Below the pieces are notes generated by a model. The model did no database searches, was not told where the DNA came from, and was given only the letters and a program-made list of their open reading frames with translations. Of a stretch of 64,000 nucleotides of DNA, positions 20,721-52,022 are shown in pieces. The position numbers and the translations under genes are program-made. Each line of letters opens with the position of its first letter. Position 1 is the first letter of the stretch. Source of the DNA: Hormiphora californensis (lineage: Eukaryota > Ctenophora > Tentaculata > Cydippida > Pleurobrachiidae); NCBI GenBank assembly GCA_020137815.1, contig CM035359.1:5375356-5439355 (forward strand). Reading direction: 5' to 3'.

Positions 20721-21450
20721 GTTACGTTACGTGACCAAAATTCAGTCCATCCGGTCTTACGGAAAATTCGGACGAATTTTGGAATTGGGCCTGAGCTGAG
20801 CCTCCTTTAGATGCAGATTGGGCATTGGTTAAAAAGCGCTGCCTTATCCCGCGCTGCCAGCAACGTTCGCCAAGGGCATTGGCATCCTAGCAGACATCTC
20901 CACGAAGTCTGGAGTTCCAACTCCGAAATTTCAAAACACCTCGGCGAAATTTTTGTCGAGTGCCCGCTTAGCTCTCCATATGGGGTTGTAGGGCATGCCA
21001 AGCCGACCTCAAATATGCAATTTTAGCCTTTAACTCGAATTCATATTAAAACCGGTTTTAAGGTCCCTACATTTTATTTTTAGGGCTAGAAAGCTGAAAA
21101 TTTGGGAATTTGAAAATGCACGAGAAACTAAAACCTCTCCCTTTGGTCGGGTTTGATACCAATATATACCACCCTCCCTGCTTCGCAAGTCGGGCAGTAT
21201 TATTTGCTTACTAAGATGGTGTAGCGAACCACCCTGCCGGCTGACCCCCTACATATGAACCCGGTTTTATTGATTAAATGATCATATAAACTCTTATTGG
21301 CATATTATGATGATTACCGAATATCTAAGTTAGTCCCTTATGATTGTTCATTTGTGTGTGACCTGTGTGTATACTGTGTCAGTCTGTGAGATTTTGATGA
21401 CCGTTTTGGTCTCGTGTGTATTTGTGTGCACTGTTTATGTGTTTACTTAC
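20721..21450. other. Intron/intergenic, nothing recognised
   Basis: Lies 3' of sushi exon 3. No further exon in the required phase (two bases, then codons) was found. Confidence 0.4.
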
Positions 21451-22736
21451 CTAGTTCAAGTCTACAAAGAGGGGCGTCCTTGTTCCACTCTCCGTTGGAA
21501 TTACAAGTCCTCTCGCGGCTACCATCTCGCACGTGCTTCTTCTGACATTCAATGGTCACCGTCTGTCCAGGATCAGTATCGTTCCAACTTCCTTGCACTG
21601 CTCCGTCCACGGTAAACCCAGGGCACGCTGATGAATAAAAATGCTATTATTTTTTTGAGAAGCAGCTGATCTATTTTGTTACAAATACAATTCTCCTGAA
21701 ATTGGGGTTGATTATAACACTCCTTTATTACCTGGTTTTGCACGGTAGCTGTCAGAAGCCTGGTCATTAAGAAATTTTATCTTTTCCACTACATCTCCTC
21801 CCCATGCTGATGCACATTTAGTAAATTTACTGCCATCGAACTGGTAATTCAGTACCTCCACCCCGTTGCACTCTATATTAAAGGCCGTAGCCGTCTTTCG
21901 AATTGTCCAAATCTTGTCCACTTCCTCTGGTGGTTGTACTGGGAGGGAGGTCCAGTTGGCACAGTTGCTGATAATGTATTGGATAGATGACGTAAACCTC
22001 ACAAACAATCCTCCAATCCAAATTTCAGCTCCAGAGTATGTTACTATCCGCATTCCCTCGTTACTCCCAGCAATCGAGTTGGTTTTGATTTGAAGAGAGG
22101 TGCCCTCCAGATCAAATCGGATAGTAACACCACGTTGTATTGGACTCCATGATGTAACTGAAATGTGATGAATGATCACGCCCTGATTATGCCAGCATGA
22201 ATACCCTAAATCTAATTTAAGCAATTATTGATCATCTTGCCCAAAGGGGGGGGGGGGGGGGTAAGGCCAAAGAGAGCCAAACCCGCCCTGAAATCCGAGA
22301 TTGATCTGGCTTTTTATGATCTGGCCTTTTTTTACCTTTTTTGATCTGGCTTTCTTTGATCTGACTTTTTCAGCCTTTTTGGCCTTTTTCCCGAAAATTT
22401 CTGCATCTGGCTTTTTTGATCTGCCTTTATTTGATCTGTTTTTTTGATCTGCCTTTATTTGATCTGGTTTTTTTGATCTAGCTTTTTTTAGAACTTTTTT
22501 ACCTACATGTGTATAAATTTAGGGCCAAAAAAAGCCAAACCCACCCTGGAATGCGATGATATCTAACCAACATTCTTGAAATATTGCAAACAATAAAACA
22601 ATCATGGGGGAACAATAATTTTCCCTTACCCTACTTTACAATCTATGTAGTGGCGATGAATAACAATAGTCTCACCTTCTGCAGTTGCAAGAGCCATCAT
22701 GGATGGCAACAGAATTAAACACAGAAAAAGCCACAT
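21451..22736 (-). CDS. Secreted sushi-domain protein, 5' part
   Basis: Exons (minus): 22676-22736, 21732-22211, 21451-21627; phases agree and every donor is GT (GTGAGA, GTAATA, GTAAGT). Exon 1 encodes a signal peptide, MWLFLCLILLPSMMALATA. Exon 2 (about 160 residues) is an uncharacterised extracellular domain with YSCWHNQGV, KIWTIRKT, IECNGVEVLNYQF, CASAWGGDVVEKIKF and DQASDSYRA; from memory this block recurs in invertebrate secreted proteins but I cannot name a Pfam entry. Exon 3 is one complete sushi/CCP module: Cys 182, 208, 222 and 235 with Trp 228, starting CPGFTVDGAVQGSWND. Sushi modules mediate extracellular protein or complement-type binding. The gene continues 3' (exon 3 ends in phase 1), but I found no next exon before the LINE region; it may be far away or lost. 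It is divergently oriented to the RING gene. Confidence 0.8.
22245..22515. repeat. Poly-G plus degenerate (TTTTTTGATCTGGC)n tract
   Basis: A G run of about 16 bases at 22245-22261, then about ten imperfect TTTTTTGATCTGGCT units, all within sushi-gene intron 1 (22212-22675). Confidence 0.75.
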
Positions 22737-22911
22737 TTTGGCTATTCGGATAGGCTAGGACAAACACAACGATGTCTTTGAATTGAAGACTGGAGAGGCA
22801 TGATACTTTGAAATAGACCAGATGACTCTCTTCCTTTAATTCTCTCCATGTCTCTTACTCCTATCTCCCGTACGTGTGTAAAAATGTTTGAAAGACTCTC
22901 TGCCTTATTTT

Positions 22912-22913
<2 letters not shown>

Positions 22914-22955
<42 letters not shown>
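22914..22955. repeat. (CT)n microsatellite
   Basis: CT run just upstream of the sushi-gene first exon, followed by a short palindrome CCCTCCCTCTAGA.GGGAGGG at about 22994-23021 and (CTGT)n at 23037-23095. Confidence 0.9.
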
Positions 22956-22957
<2 letters not shown>

Positions 22958-23099
22958 CTCAACTAATGGTGTTGTCTTCTAGGCATCAGTTGCCCCTCCC
23001 TCTAGAGTCTAGAGGGAGGGGCTCTAAAGTCTAAGCTCTGTCTGTCTGTCTGCTTAGCTGTCTGTCTGCTTGTCTGTCTATCTGTCCGTCTGTCTTTTG

Positions 23100-23756
23100 C
23101 TCCCAGCTCACTCCCTCTCTCAAAATTTACGGACTTCTGTTCATGGAAAAACTTGTCCAGATCGCATTACTAAAAAACAGGATACAATATTATCTAGCAT
23201 GGTTCCAGATCTCGTAGAGCCCTAAAATTTGACACAGTTACTCTAAGTGACAAATAAATTTAGGTTCCACAACCATGCAAGGCCCCGGATGATGTAGGAA
23301 TAATAAACTGCATTGCAACCAACTCTTAACTGACAATCTGATTCGTGAGCATTATTGACTTGCAGGAACCGTCGTCCGTCAGCTCCCATCCCAATATAAT
23401 CCTTTATTTAGCGGGATGTTGATGTTGTTACTGTGGTATATGCTTGGGTGATATTCAAATGTGTTGGGGTGGGTGTCAAAGTCTGAGTGATCCATTGTAA
23501 GAGTGTCAAGAGTCTGGGTGTGCCAGACAGGCGTCAGATACGGTGCGTAGGAGGAGTCTTACAACTGGTGTATGATTGTTAGTGTACTGATGCATTGGGA
23601 TTGTGGTTGATTAGACACACAGCATATACCTTGATTATTATTTGAATGTGCGAATTGAATGTACACGTTGGACTGTGGTGGCCGACGTCCCAAATTCTGC
23701 AAAACCAGTGTGTCGTTTGTTTGAGGATCAAGATGTTAACAATAAAAGTCTACATA
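23100..23756. other. Intergenic between divergent genes
   Basis: Contains the region upstream of the sushi gene and possibly 5' exons of the RING gene, but no convincing exon was found. The ATG at 23416 (MLMLLLWYMLG) is hydrophobic but does not splice in phase to 31247. Confidence 0.4.
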
Positions 23757-26700
23757 AAGGTGAGCTGGTAACAAACACAATGTCTTGCTATAACTGAGTT
23801 AGGAAGTAAATGGAATTGTTAATTAGTGCGTGATCGTTATCGCGTAGTGGGGTGAGAGAGAGAGACGAATTTGAACTATAGAAGGGGAGAGTAGAGAGAG
23901 AGTTAATCTATGCGAGTGAGAGAGAAATTTTGGCGGGAAATTGAGAGATATAGTATAACAATAGTTGCTGTTTTGTTCTCTTACTGTGAGTAGAAGACAG
24001 AAGGACTTAATAGTGTAAATTGTAAACCTATGGTTATCGCTGGTAAATACCATGAGGTGGTTCGGGCTTTCGAGGCAAGCCCCAAAATCGCTCGTGAAAC
24101 TGAGAAAAGGGTGAGCTGTATAACAAAACAAAATGTCTTGCTATAACAATGAGGTGGACGGTAAAAATGGAATTGTTAATTAGTGCGTTGATCGATATCG
24201 CGTTAGTGTGGGGAGAGAAGAGAGAGACGAATCTTGAACTATAGAAGGGCGATCGAGAGAGAAGTTATCTCATGTCGTATGAGAGAGAAATTTTGGGCGG
24301 GGGAATGGAGATATAGCAGATTAAAAATAGTTGCTGTTTTGTTCTCTTACTGTGAGAGAAGGAAGAGAGGACTTAAATGAGGTTACATTAGTACACTATG
24401 GTTTTAGTCGCTGGTATAGATACCATGAGGTGGTGTCGGGGTTCGAGGGCAAGCCCAAAAGTCGGCTCGTGAACGAGAAGGTGAGTCTGTTATAACAAAA
24501 CAAAATGTCTTCTATACAACGGGGTAGAGAGGAAAATGGAATTGTTCAATTAGTGCGTGTCGATATCGCACGTAGTGGGGGGAGAGAGAGAAACGAATCT
24601 TGAAACTATAGAAGGGGAGAGAGAGAGAGAGTTAATGCTCATGCGAGTGAGAGAGAATTTTGCGGGAAATTGAAGATAGTAGATATAAAATAGTTGTGCT
24701 GTTTTGTTCCTAATGGAGTGATGAAGAAGAAGCTAATAGAGTAAATGTCAATATGTAGCGTTTATCATACTGAGTTTCGGGTAGCAAGCAAATCGTGAAC
24801 GAAGGTGAGTTGACAAAAAAAAAGTTTAACAATGAGGTAACGGAAAGAATTTATTCTGTCGTATCTAGGGGAGAAGAGAGGATTAACTAGAGAGGCGAAA
24901 GAGAGTACAGAGGTGAGGAATTTTGCGGGAATTGGGTTGTAATGTCTGTGTGTCCTAGCTGTGAAACAGGGGACAGTAATACATTATCCTGGATAATACC
25001 ATGGTTTCGGTCGCAAGATCGCTGTAACGAGAAAGATGTACAACAATCTGTATACAAGATGGCGATATTAAAGTGGATCATACCTAGTGGGGAAGACGAA
25101 TCTTATAAGAGAACTGGGAATTCTGCATAAGACTTGGAATGAATGAAAACTTTATTGCTCTACTGGAGGAAAGAGTTAAGAGGTTAAGTAACTGGGTTCG
25201 GAAATATAGTTGGTAGGGCAAGCAAATTGTCAGAGGGGCTGAAAAACGTTATGCGTGATCGATATCGCGTAGTGGGGGGAGAGAGAGAGAACGAATCTTG
25301 ACTATAGAAGGGGAGAGAGAGAGAGAGTTAATCTCATGCGAGTGAGAGAGAAATTTGCGGGAAATTGAGGATATAGAGATAAAATAGTTGCTGTTTTGTT
25401 TCTCTTACTGTGAGAGAGAAGAGAGGACTTATAGAGGTAAATGTAACTATGGTTTAGTCGCTGGTATAATACCATGAGTTGGTTCGGGGGTTCGAGGGCA
25501 AGCCCAAATCGCTCGTGAAACGAGAAAGGTGATAGCTGTATAAAAAAACAAAATGTCTTGCTATACAACTGAGGTAGAAGGAAATGGAATTGTTAATTAG
25601 TGCGTGATCGATATCGCGTAGTGGGGGGAAGAGAGAGAACGAATCTTGAACTATAGAAGGGAGAGAAGAGAGAGAGTTTATCTCATGCGAGTGAAGAAAT
25701 TTTGCGGGAAATTGAAGAGATATAGATAAAATAGTTCTGTTTTGTTCCTTCACTGTGAGAGAAGAAGAAGGACTTAATAGAGTTTAAATGTAAACTATGG
25801 TTTAGTCGCTGGTATAATACCATGAGGTGGTTCGGGGGTTCGAGGGCAAGCCAAAATCGCTCGTGAAACGAAAAGGTGAGCTGTATACAAAACAAAAATG
25901 TCTTGCTATACAACTGAGGTAGGAAGTAAAATGGATTGTTTATTAGTGCGTGATCGTATCGCGTAGTGGGGGGAGAGAGAGAGAACGAATCTTGAAACTA
26001 TAGAAGGAGGAGAGAGAGAGAGAGTTAATCTCATGCGAGTGAGAGAAAATTTTGCGGGAAATTGAGAGATATAGAGATAAATAGTTCTGTTTTGTTCTCT
26101 TACTGTGAGAGAAGAAGAGAGACTTTAATAGAGGTTAAATGTAAACTTGGTTTAGTCGCTGGTATAATACAATGAGGTGGTTCGGGGGTTCGAGGGCAAG
26201 CCCAAAATCGCTCGTGAAACGAGAACGGTGAGCTGTATAACAAAACAAAATGTCTTGCTATACAACTGAGGTAGGAAGAAAATGAATTGTTAATTAGTGC
26301 GTGATCGATATCGCGTAGTGGGGGAGAGAGAGAGAACGAATCTTGAAATATAGAAGGGAGAGAGAGAGAGAGAGTTAATCTCATGCGAGTGAGAGAGAAT
26401 TTTGCGGGAAATTGAGAGATATAGAGATAAAATAGTGCTGTTTTTGTTTCTACTGTGGAGAGAGAAGAGAGGATTAATAGAGGTTAAATGTAAACTATGG
26501 TTTAGTCGCTGGTATAATACCATGAGGTGGTTCGGGTTCGAGGGCAAGCCCAAAATCGCTCGTGAAACGAGAAAGGTGAGCTGTATAACAAAACAAAATG
26601 TCTTGCTAACAACTGAGGTAGGAAGGAATGGAATTGTTTAATTGTGCGTGATCGATATCGCGTAGTGGGGGAGAGAGAGAGAACGAATCTTGAACTATAG

Positions 26701-29700
26701 AAGGGGAGAGAGAGAGAGAGTTTATCTCATGCGAGTGAGAGAGAAATTTGCGGGAAATTGAGAATATAGAGATAAAATATGTTGCTGTTTTGTTTCTTTA
26801 CTGTGAGAGAAGAAGAGAGGACTTAATAGATGTTAAATGTACTATGGTTTAGTCGCTGGTATATACCATGAGGTGGTTCGGGGGTTCGAGGGCAACCCAA
26901 AATCGCTCGGAAACAAAAGGTGAGCTGTATAACAAACAAAAGTCTTGCTATACACTGAGGTAGGAAGGAAATGAATGTTAATTAGTGCGTGATCGATATC
27001 GCGTAGTGGGGGGAGAGAGAAGAAACGATCTTGAACTATAGAAGGGAGAGAGAGAGAGAGTTAATCTCATGCGAGTGAGAGAGAAATTTTGCGGGAAATG
27101 AGAGATATAGAGATAAAATATTGCTGTTTTGTCTCTACTGTGAGAGAAGAAGAGAGGACTTAATAGAGGTTAAATGTAAACTATGGTTTAGTCGCTGGTA
27201 AATACATGAGGTGTTCGGGGGTTCGAGGGCAAGCCCAAAATCGCTCGTGAAACGAGAAAGGTGAGCTGTATAACAAACACAATGTCTTGCTATACAACTG
27301 AGGTAGGAGGAAAATGGAATTGTTAATTAGTGCGTGATCGATATCGCGTAGTGGGGGAGAGAGAGAGAAGAATCTTGAACTATAGAAGGGGAGAGAGAGA
27401 GAGAGTTAATCTCATGCGAGATGAAGAGAATTTTGCGGGAAATGAGAGTATAGAGATAAAATAGTTGCTGTTTTGTTCTCTTACTGTGAGAGAAGAAAGA
27501 GGGACTTAATAGATGTTAAATGTAAACTATGGTTTAGTCGCTGGTATAATACCAGAGTGTGGTCGGTGGGTTCGAGGGCAAGCCCAAACTCGCTCGTGCA
27601 AACGAGAAAGGTGAGCTGTATACAAAACAAATGTCCTTGCTATACAACTGAGGTATGGAAGGAAATGGAAATTGTTAATTAGTGGTGATCGATATCGCGT
27701 AGTGGGAGAGAGAGAGAACGAATCTTGAGCTATAGAAGGGGAGAGGAGAGAGAGTTACTCTCATGCGAGTGAGAGAGAAATTTTGCGGGAAATTGAGTAG
27801 AATTATAGAATAACATAGTTTGTGTTTTGTTTCTCTACTGTGAGAGAAGAAGAGAGACTTAATAGATGTTAAATTGTAAACTTATGGTTTTTTGGTCGCT
27901 GGGATACATACCATGGAGGTGGTTCGGGTGTTCGAGGCAGCCCAAAATCGGGCTCGTGAAAACGAGAAAGTTGACTGTATAACAAAACAAAATGTCCTTG
28001 CCTATACAACTGAGGTAGGAAGGAAATGTAATTGTTAATTGTGCGTGATCGATATCGCGTAGTGGGGGGAGAGAGAGAGAACGATCTTGAACTATAGAAG
28101 GGAGAGAGAGAGAGAGTTAATCTCATGCGAGTGCGAGAGAAATTTTGCGGGAAATTGAGCAAAAGATTAAGATAAAAATAGTTTGCTGTTTTGTTCTCTA
28201 CTGTGAGAGAAGAAAGACGAGACCTTAATAGAGGTTAATGTAAACTATGGTTTAGTCGCTGGTATCATACCATGGAGGTGGTTCGGGGGTTCGATGTGGG
28301 GGAGCCCCCAGCCAAAATCGCTCGTAAACGAGAAAGGTGACGCTGTATAAAAACAAATGTCTTGCTATAACTGAGGTAGAAGGAAATGGAATTTTTAGTA
28401 GTGCGTGATCGATATCGCGTAGTGGGGGTAGAGAGGAGAAACGAATCTTTGAACTATAGAAGGGGGAGAGAGGAGAGTTAATCTCATGCGAGTGAGATCG
28501 CATTTGCACCACGTAAATTGAGAGATATAGAGATAAAATAGTTTTGCTGTTTTGTTCTCTTACTGTGGATAAGAAGAGAGACTTAATAGAGGTTACAAAT
28601 TAACTATGGTTTAGTCGATGGTATAATACCATGCGGTGGTTCGGGGTTCGAGGGCAAGCCCAAATCGCTCGTGAAACGTAAGGTGAGCTGTATACAAAAC
28701 AAAATGTCTTGCTATACAACTGAGGTAGGAAGGACATGGAATTGTTAATTGTGCGTGATCGATATCGGTATGGGGGAGGAGAAGAGAGAACGAATCTTTG
28801 AACTATAGAATGGAGAGAGAGAGGAGTTTAATCTCATGCGAGTGAGAGCGAATTTTTTGCGGAAATGTGAGAGATTAAGATAAATAGTTTTGCTGGTTTT
28901 TTTTTTTTTTTGTTCTCTTACTGTGAGAAGAAAGAAGAGGGACTTAATAGAGGTTAAATGTAAACTATGGTTTAGTCGCTGGTATAATACCATGAGGTGG
29001 TTCGGGGTTCGGGGCAGCCCAAATCGCTCGTGAAACTATAAAGGTGATGCTGTATAACAAAAAACAATGTTTCTTGCTATACAACTGAGGTAGGAAGGAA
29101 AATGGAATTGTTAATTAGTGCGTGTCGATATCGGCGTAAAAAAAAAAGTGGGGGGAGAGAGAGAGAACGAATCTTGAACTATAAAAGGGAGTAGAGAGAG
29201 AGAGTTAATCTCATGCGAGTGAGAGAGAAATTTTGCGGGCAATTGAGACTATAGATAAAATAGTTTTTGCTGTTTTGTTCTCTTACTGTGAGAGAAGAAG
29301 AGAAAGGACTTAATATAGGTTGAAATGTAAAACTATGGTTTAGTCAGCTGGTATAATCCATGAGGTGGTATCCGGGGGTTCGAGGCAAGCCCAAATCGCT
29401 CGTGAAACGATAAAGGTGGAGCTGTATAACAAAACAAAATGTCTTGCTTATACAACTGAGGTGGAGAAAATGGAATTGTTAATTAGGCGTGATCGATATC
29501 GCGTAGTGGGGGGATAGAGAGAGAACGAATCTTGAACTATAGAACGGGGGTAGGCTAGAGAGAGAGTTAATCTCATGCGTAAGGTGAGAGGGAAATTTTG
29601 CGGGAAATTGGAGATATAGAAAGAAAAATATAGTTGCTGTTTTGTTCTTTACTGTGAGAGAAGAAGGAGGGACTTAATAGAGGTAAATGTAAACTATGGT

Positions 29701-31236
29701 TTAGTCGCTGTATATACCCTGAGGTGTTTGGCGGGTTTCGGAGGCAGCCCCAAATCGCGTCGTGAAACGAGAAGGTTAGCGTATAACAAACAAATGTCCT
29801 GCTATACAACTGAGTGAGGAAGGAAAATGGAATTGTTAATTAGTGCGTGATCGATATCGCGTAGGTGGGGGGAGAGAGAGAGAACGAATCTTGACTATAG
29901 AAGGGGAGAGAGAGAGAGAGTTATACTCATGCGAGTGAGAGAGAAATTTTGCGGGAAATTGAGAGATAATAGAGATAAAATAGTTGCTGTTTTGTTCTCT
30001 TACTGTGAGAGAAGAAGAGAGGACTTAATAGAGGTTAAATGTAAACTATGGTTTAGTCGCTGGTATAATACCAATGAGGTGGTTCGGGGGTTCGAGGGCA
30101 AGCCAAAATCGCTCGTGAAACGAGAAAGGTGAACTGTAATAGACAAAAACAAAATGTCTTGCTATACAACTGAGGTAGGAAGGAAAATGGAATTGTTAAT
30201 TAGTGCGTGATCGATATCGCGTAGTTGGGGGGAGAGAGAGAGAACGAATCTTGAACTATAGAAAGGGGAGAAGAGAGAGAGTTAATCTCATGCGGTGAGA
30301 GAGAAATTTGCGGGAAATTGAGAGATATGAGATAAAAATAGTTGCTGTTTGTTCTCTTACTGTGAGAGAAGAAGAGAGGACTTAATAAGAGGTTAAATGT
30401 AAATATGGTTTAGTCGCTGGTATAATACATGAGGTGGTTCGGGGGTTCGAGGGCAAGCCCAAAATCGCTCGTGAAACGAGAAAGGTGAGCTGTATAACAA
30501 AACAAATGTCTTGCTATACAACTGAGGGTAGGAAGGAAAATGGAATTGTTAATAGTGCGTGATCGATATCGCGTAGTGGGGGGAGAGAGAGAGAGACGAA
30601 ATCTTGAACTATAGAAGGGAGAGAGAGAGAGAGTTAATCTAGCGAGTGAAGGAGAAATTTTGCGGGAAATTGAGAGATATAGAGATAAAATAGTTGCTGT
30701 TTTGTTCTCTTACGTGAGAGAAGAAGAGAGGACTTAATAGAGGTTAAATGTAAAACTATGGTTTAGTCGCTGTATAATACCATGAGGTGGTTCGGGGGTT
30801 CGAGGGCAAGCCCAAAATCGCTCGTGAAACGAGAAAGGGTGAGCTGTATAACAAACAAAATGTCTTGCTATACAACTGAGGTAGGAAGGAAAATGGAATT
30901 GTTACTTAGTGCGTGATCGATATCGCGTAGTGGGGGGGTGAGAGAGAAGAACGAATCTTGAACTATAGAAGGGTGGGAAGAGAGAGAGAGAGTTAATCTC
31001 ATGCGAGTGAGAGAGAAATTTTGCGGGAAATTGAGAGAATATAAGATAAAATAGTTGCTGTTTTGTTCTCTACTGTGAGAGAAGAAGAGAGACTTATAGA
31101 GGTTAAATTGTAAACTATGGTTTAGTCGCTGGTATAATACCATGAGGTGGTTCGGGGGTTCGAGGGCAAGCCCAAAAATCGCTCGTGAAACGAGAAAGGT
31201 GAGCTGTAAACAAACAAAATGTCTTGCTATACAACT
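23757..31236. repeat. Tandem satellite array, ~345-bp monomer, ~21 copies
   Basis: Head-to-tail repeat. Landmarks in each unit: TGTCTTGCTATACAACTGAG, TGCGTGATCGATATCGCGTA, (GA)n, TTTTGCGGGAAATTGAGAGA, ATAATACCATGAGGTGGTTC and GCTCGTGAAACGAGAAAGGT. TGTCTTGCTATA recurs about every 340-350 bp (e.g. 23780, 24130, 25553, 25900, 26250, 26600). Units at 24680-25260 are degenerate or rearranged. Most unit differences are one-base indels. Each unit has an exon-like end (MRWFGGSRASPK, then AAG/GTGAGC), but no unit keeps a convincing ORF. The array ends 10 bp before the first recognised RING-gene exon. Confidence 0.95.
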
Positions 31237-31246
31237 ACCCCACCAG

Positions 31247-50613
<19,367 letters not shown>

Positions 50614-51634
50614 GAGGAATGTAACCCTCACATGGTGTGTCCTACTCAGCTACAACAAAGAAGATGCTTCTGAAATCTGAAATATAACAGAACACTGTAT
50701 AAACACGGAATACATATGCGGCGAAAATGATGGCGTGAAAAACGGAGACAGACAGAGAGGGAGAGAAAGGGAGAAAGATAGAGAGACTGTTTGATATTTA
50801 AACGGTGTGCTTGAGTGTTTATCCGTCTATATCACAGTGTAAATTATTGTCTGTATCAGTGTTTGTGTGCGACTGAGTGTTTGTGAGTGAGTGTGTCTGT
50901 GTGTGTGACAACAAAATATATATATATTTCCAGTGTGTAGGGAGAGAGTTTGTTATGTTCTAACCCGCCCGAAACACAGTCTAGCCAGGCAAGGGTGGTA
51001 TTCTTTCTTCATCAAGAAAAACAGAGCACATATAATGACACTCAGTGGTACTTTACTGTCTAGAGTCACTCTACAGTAACTGTCCACGTGTGTTGAGACT
51101 TGAGAGAGAGAGTGTTACAGTTTGTGTGTTTATCGTACGAGAATCTCACGTGCTTTTGCGTTTTGATATCGATGCACAATGGTCGACAGCATTCCTTTCA
51201 CCGGGGGTGTGTTTTGTTGAGTAAGGTGAACAAGGTGTGTTTGTGTGTGTGTGTGTGTATGCATAGAATGATTTTACGTCATTATTATCATGATTATGAT
51301 TGCTGAAAGTGGAAGAGTGAAACTACGCAATGTGTAATTCTTCAACTTTGAAGTTTCAAAACTTAAATGCTTTTAGTTATTGTGTCCCCATTAGGTGAAA
51401 AGGTCAATGACATCAAGGAGCTGATATTGAAATGTTTGGAATTTGGATGCTATTTATTCGATAGTGTCAAAACAGCCTGCGCGAAATAATATGATATTCG
51501 TTGCATTTGAGCTCGGCGCGGGGTTGAACAAAACAAGGCGCGCGGATTTTTTTACTTCATTTTGAAAAATATCGCGTTTTTCAAAAGTAACTTTTTTTTT
51601 AACAAAGTTAAACTCTTTGGCGCTGCCTTTTATA
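50614..51634. other. 3' region of RING gene / intergenic
   Basis: Probable 3' UTR directly after the TGA. GA-rich (50750-50790) and TG-rich (50870-50910, 51235-51260) patches. No clear polyadenylation site chosen. No further gene. Confidence 0.4.
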
Positions 51635-51916
51635 GGGATCCCTAAAAAAGTTCAGTATTTACACAGCGTTTACACAGTCTTTACACAGTCGTTACACCCA
51701 GAGCGGCGCGTGCTGCGTTTTGCGGCTTTTTTCAAGAAAATATTGGATTGTGTGCTGCACAATTGAGTAAATTGAGCGCCGCGGCGAAAAAAGTTTCCGA
51801 AAACGCTGCAAATCGAGTGCAAAAGACGCAGTCGTTACACCCAGAGCGGCGCGGGGCGCTCTGGGTGTAAAGACTGTGTAAACTCTGTGTAAATACTGAA
51901 CTTTTTTAGGGATCCC
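51635..51916. mobile_element. TA-flanked foldback MITE upstream of the SDR gene
   Basis: TA-GGGATCCCTAAAAAAGTTCA at the left pairs with the inverted copy ending GGGATCCC-TA. A second inner pairing joins GTTACACCCAGAGCGGCGCG at about 51690 with the inverted copy near 51835-51880. It lies about 105 bp before the SDR start codon, so it probably overlaps that promoter or 5' UTR. Confidence 0.75.
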
Positions 51917-52022
51917 TATGGCTTATTCCGCGTTGTCGGGGGCCAGCAGCGTTTGCCAAGTTATGTTGAGTCTCTTTTTAGAGAATAATTAATAAACATC
52001 GCACCTTCCTAACAGCTAGATC

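Noticed and set aside
23416-23450. ATG reading MLMLLLWYMLG as a signal-peptide exon for the RING gene
   Set aside because: The possible donor leaves phase 2 whereas exon 31247 needs phase 0, and the ORF stops at once if unspliced.
24050-24090. GGTTCG.GGGTTCGAGGGCAAGCC as a tRNA T-arm in the satellite
   Set aside because: No acceptor stem, D-arm or anticodon arm at the right distances.
23100-31236. CRISPR-like array
   Set aside because: Monomers are ~345 bp head-to-tail without unique spacers; it is a satellite.
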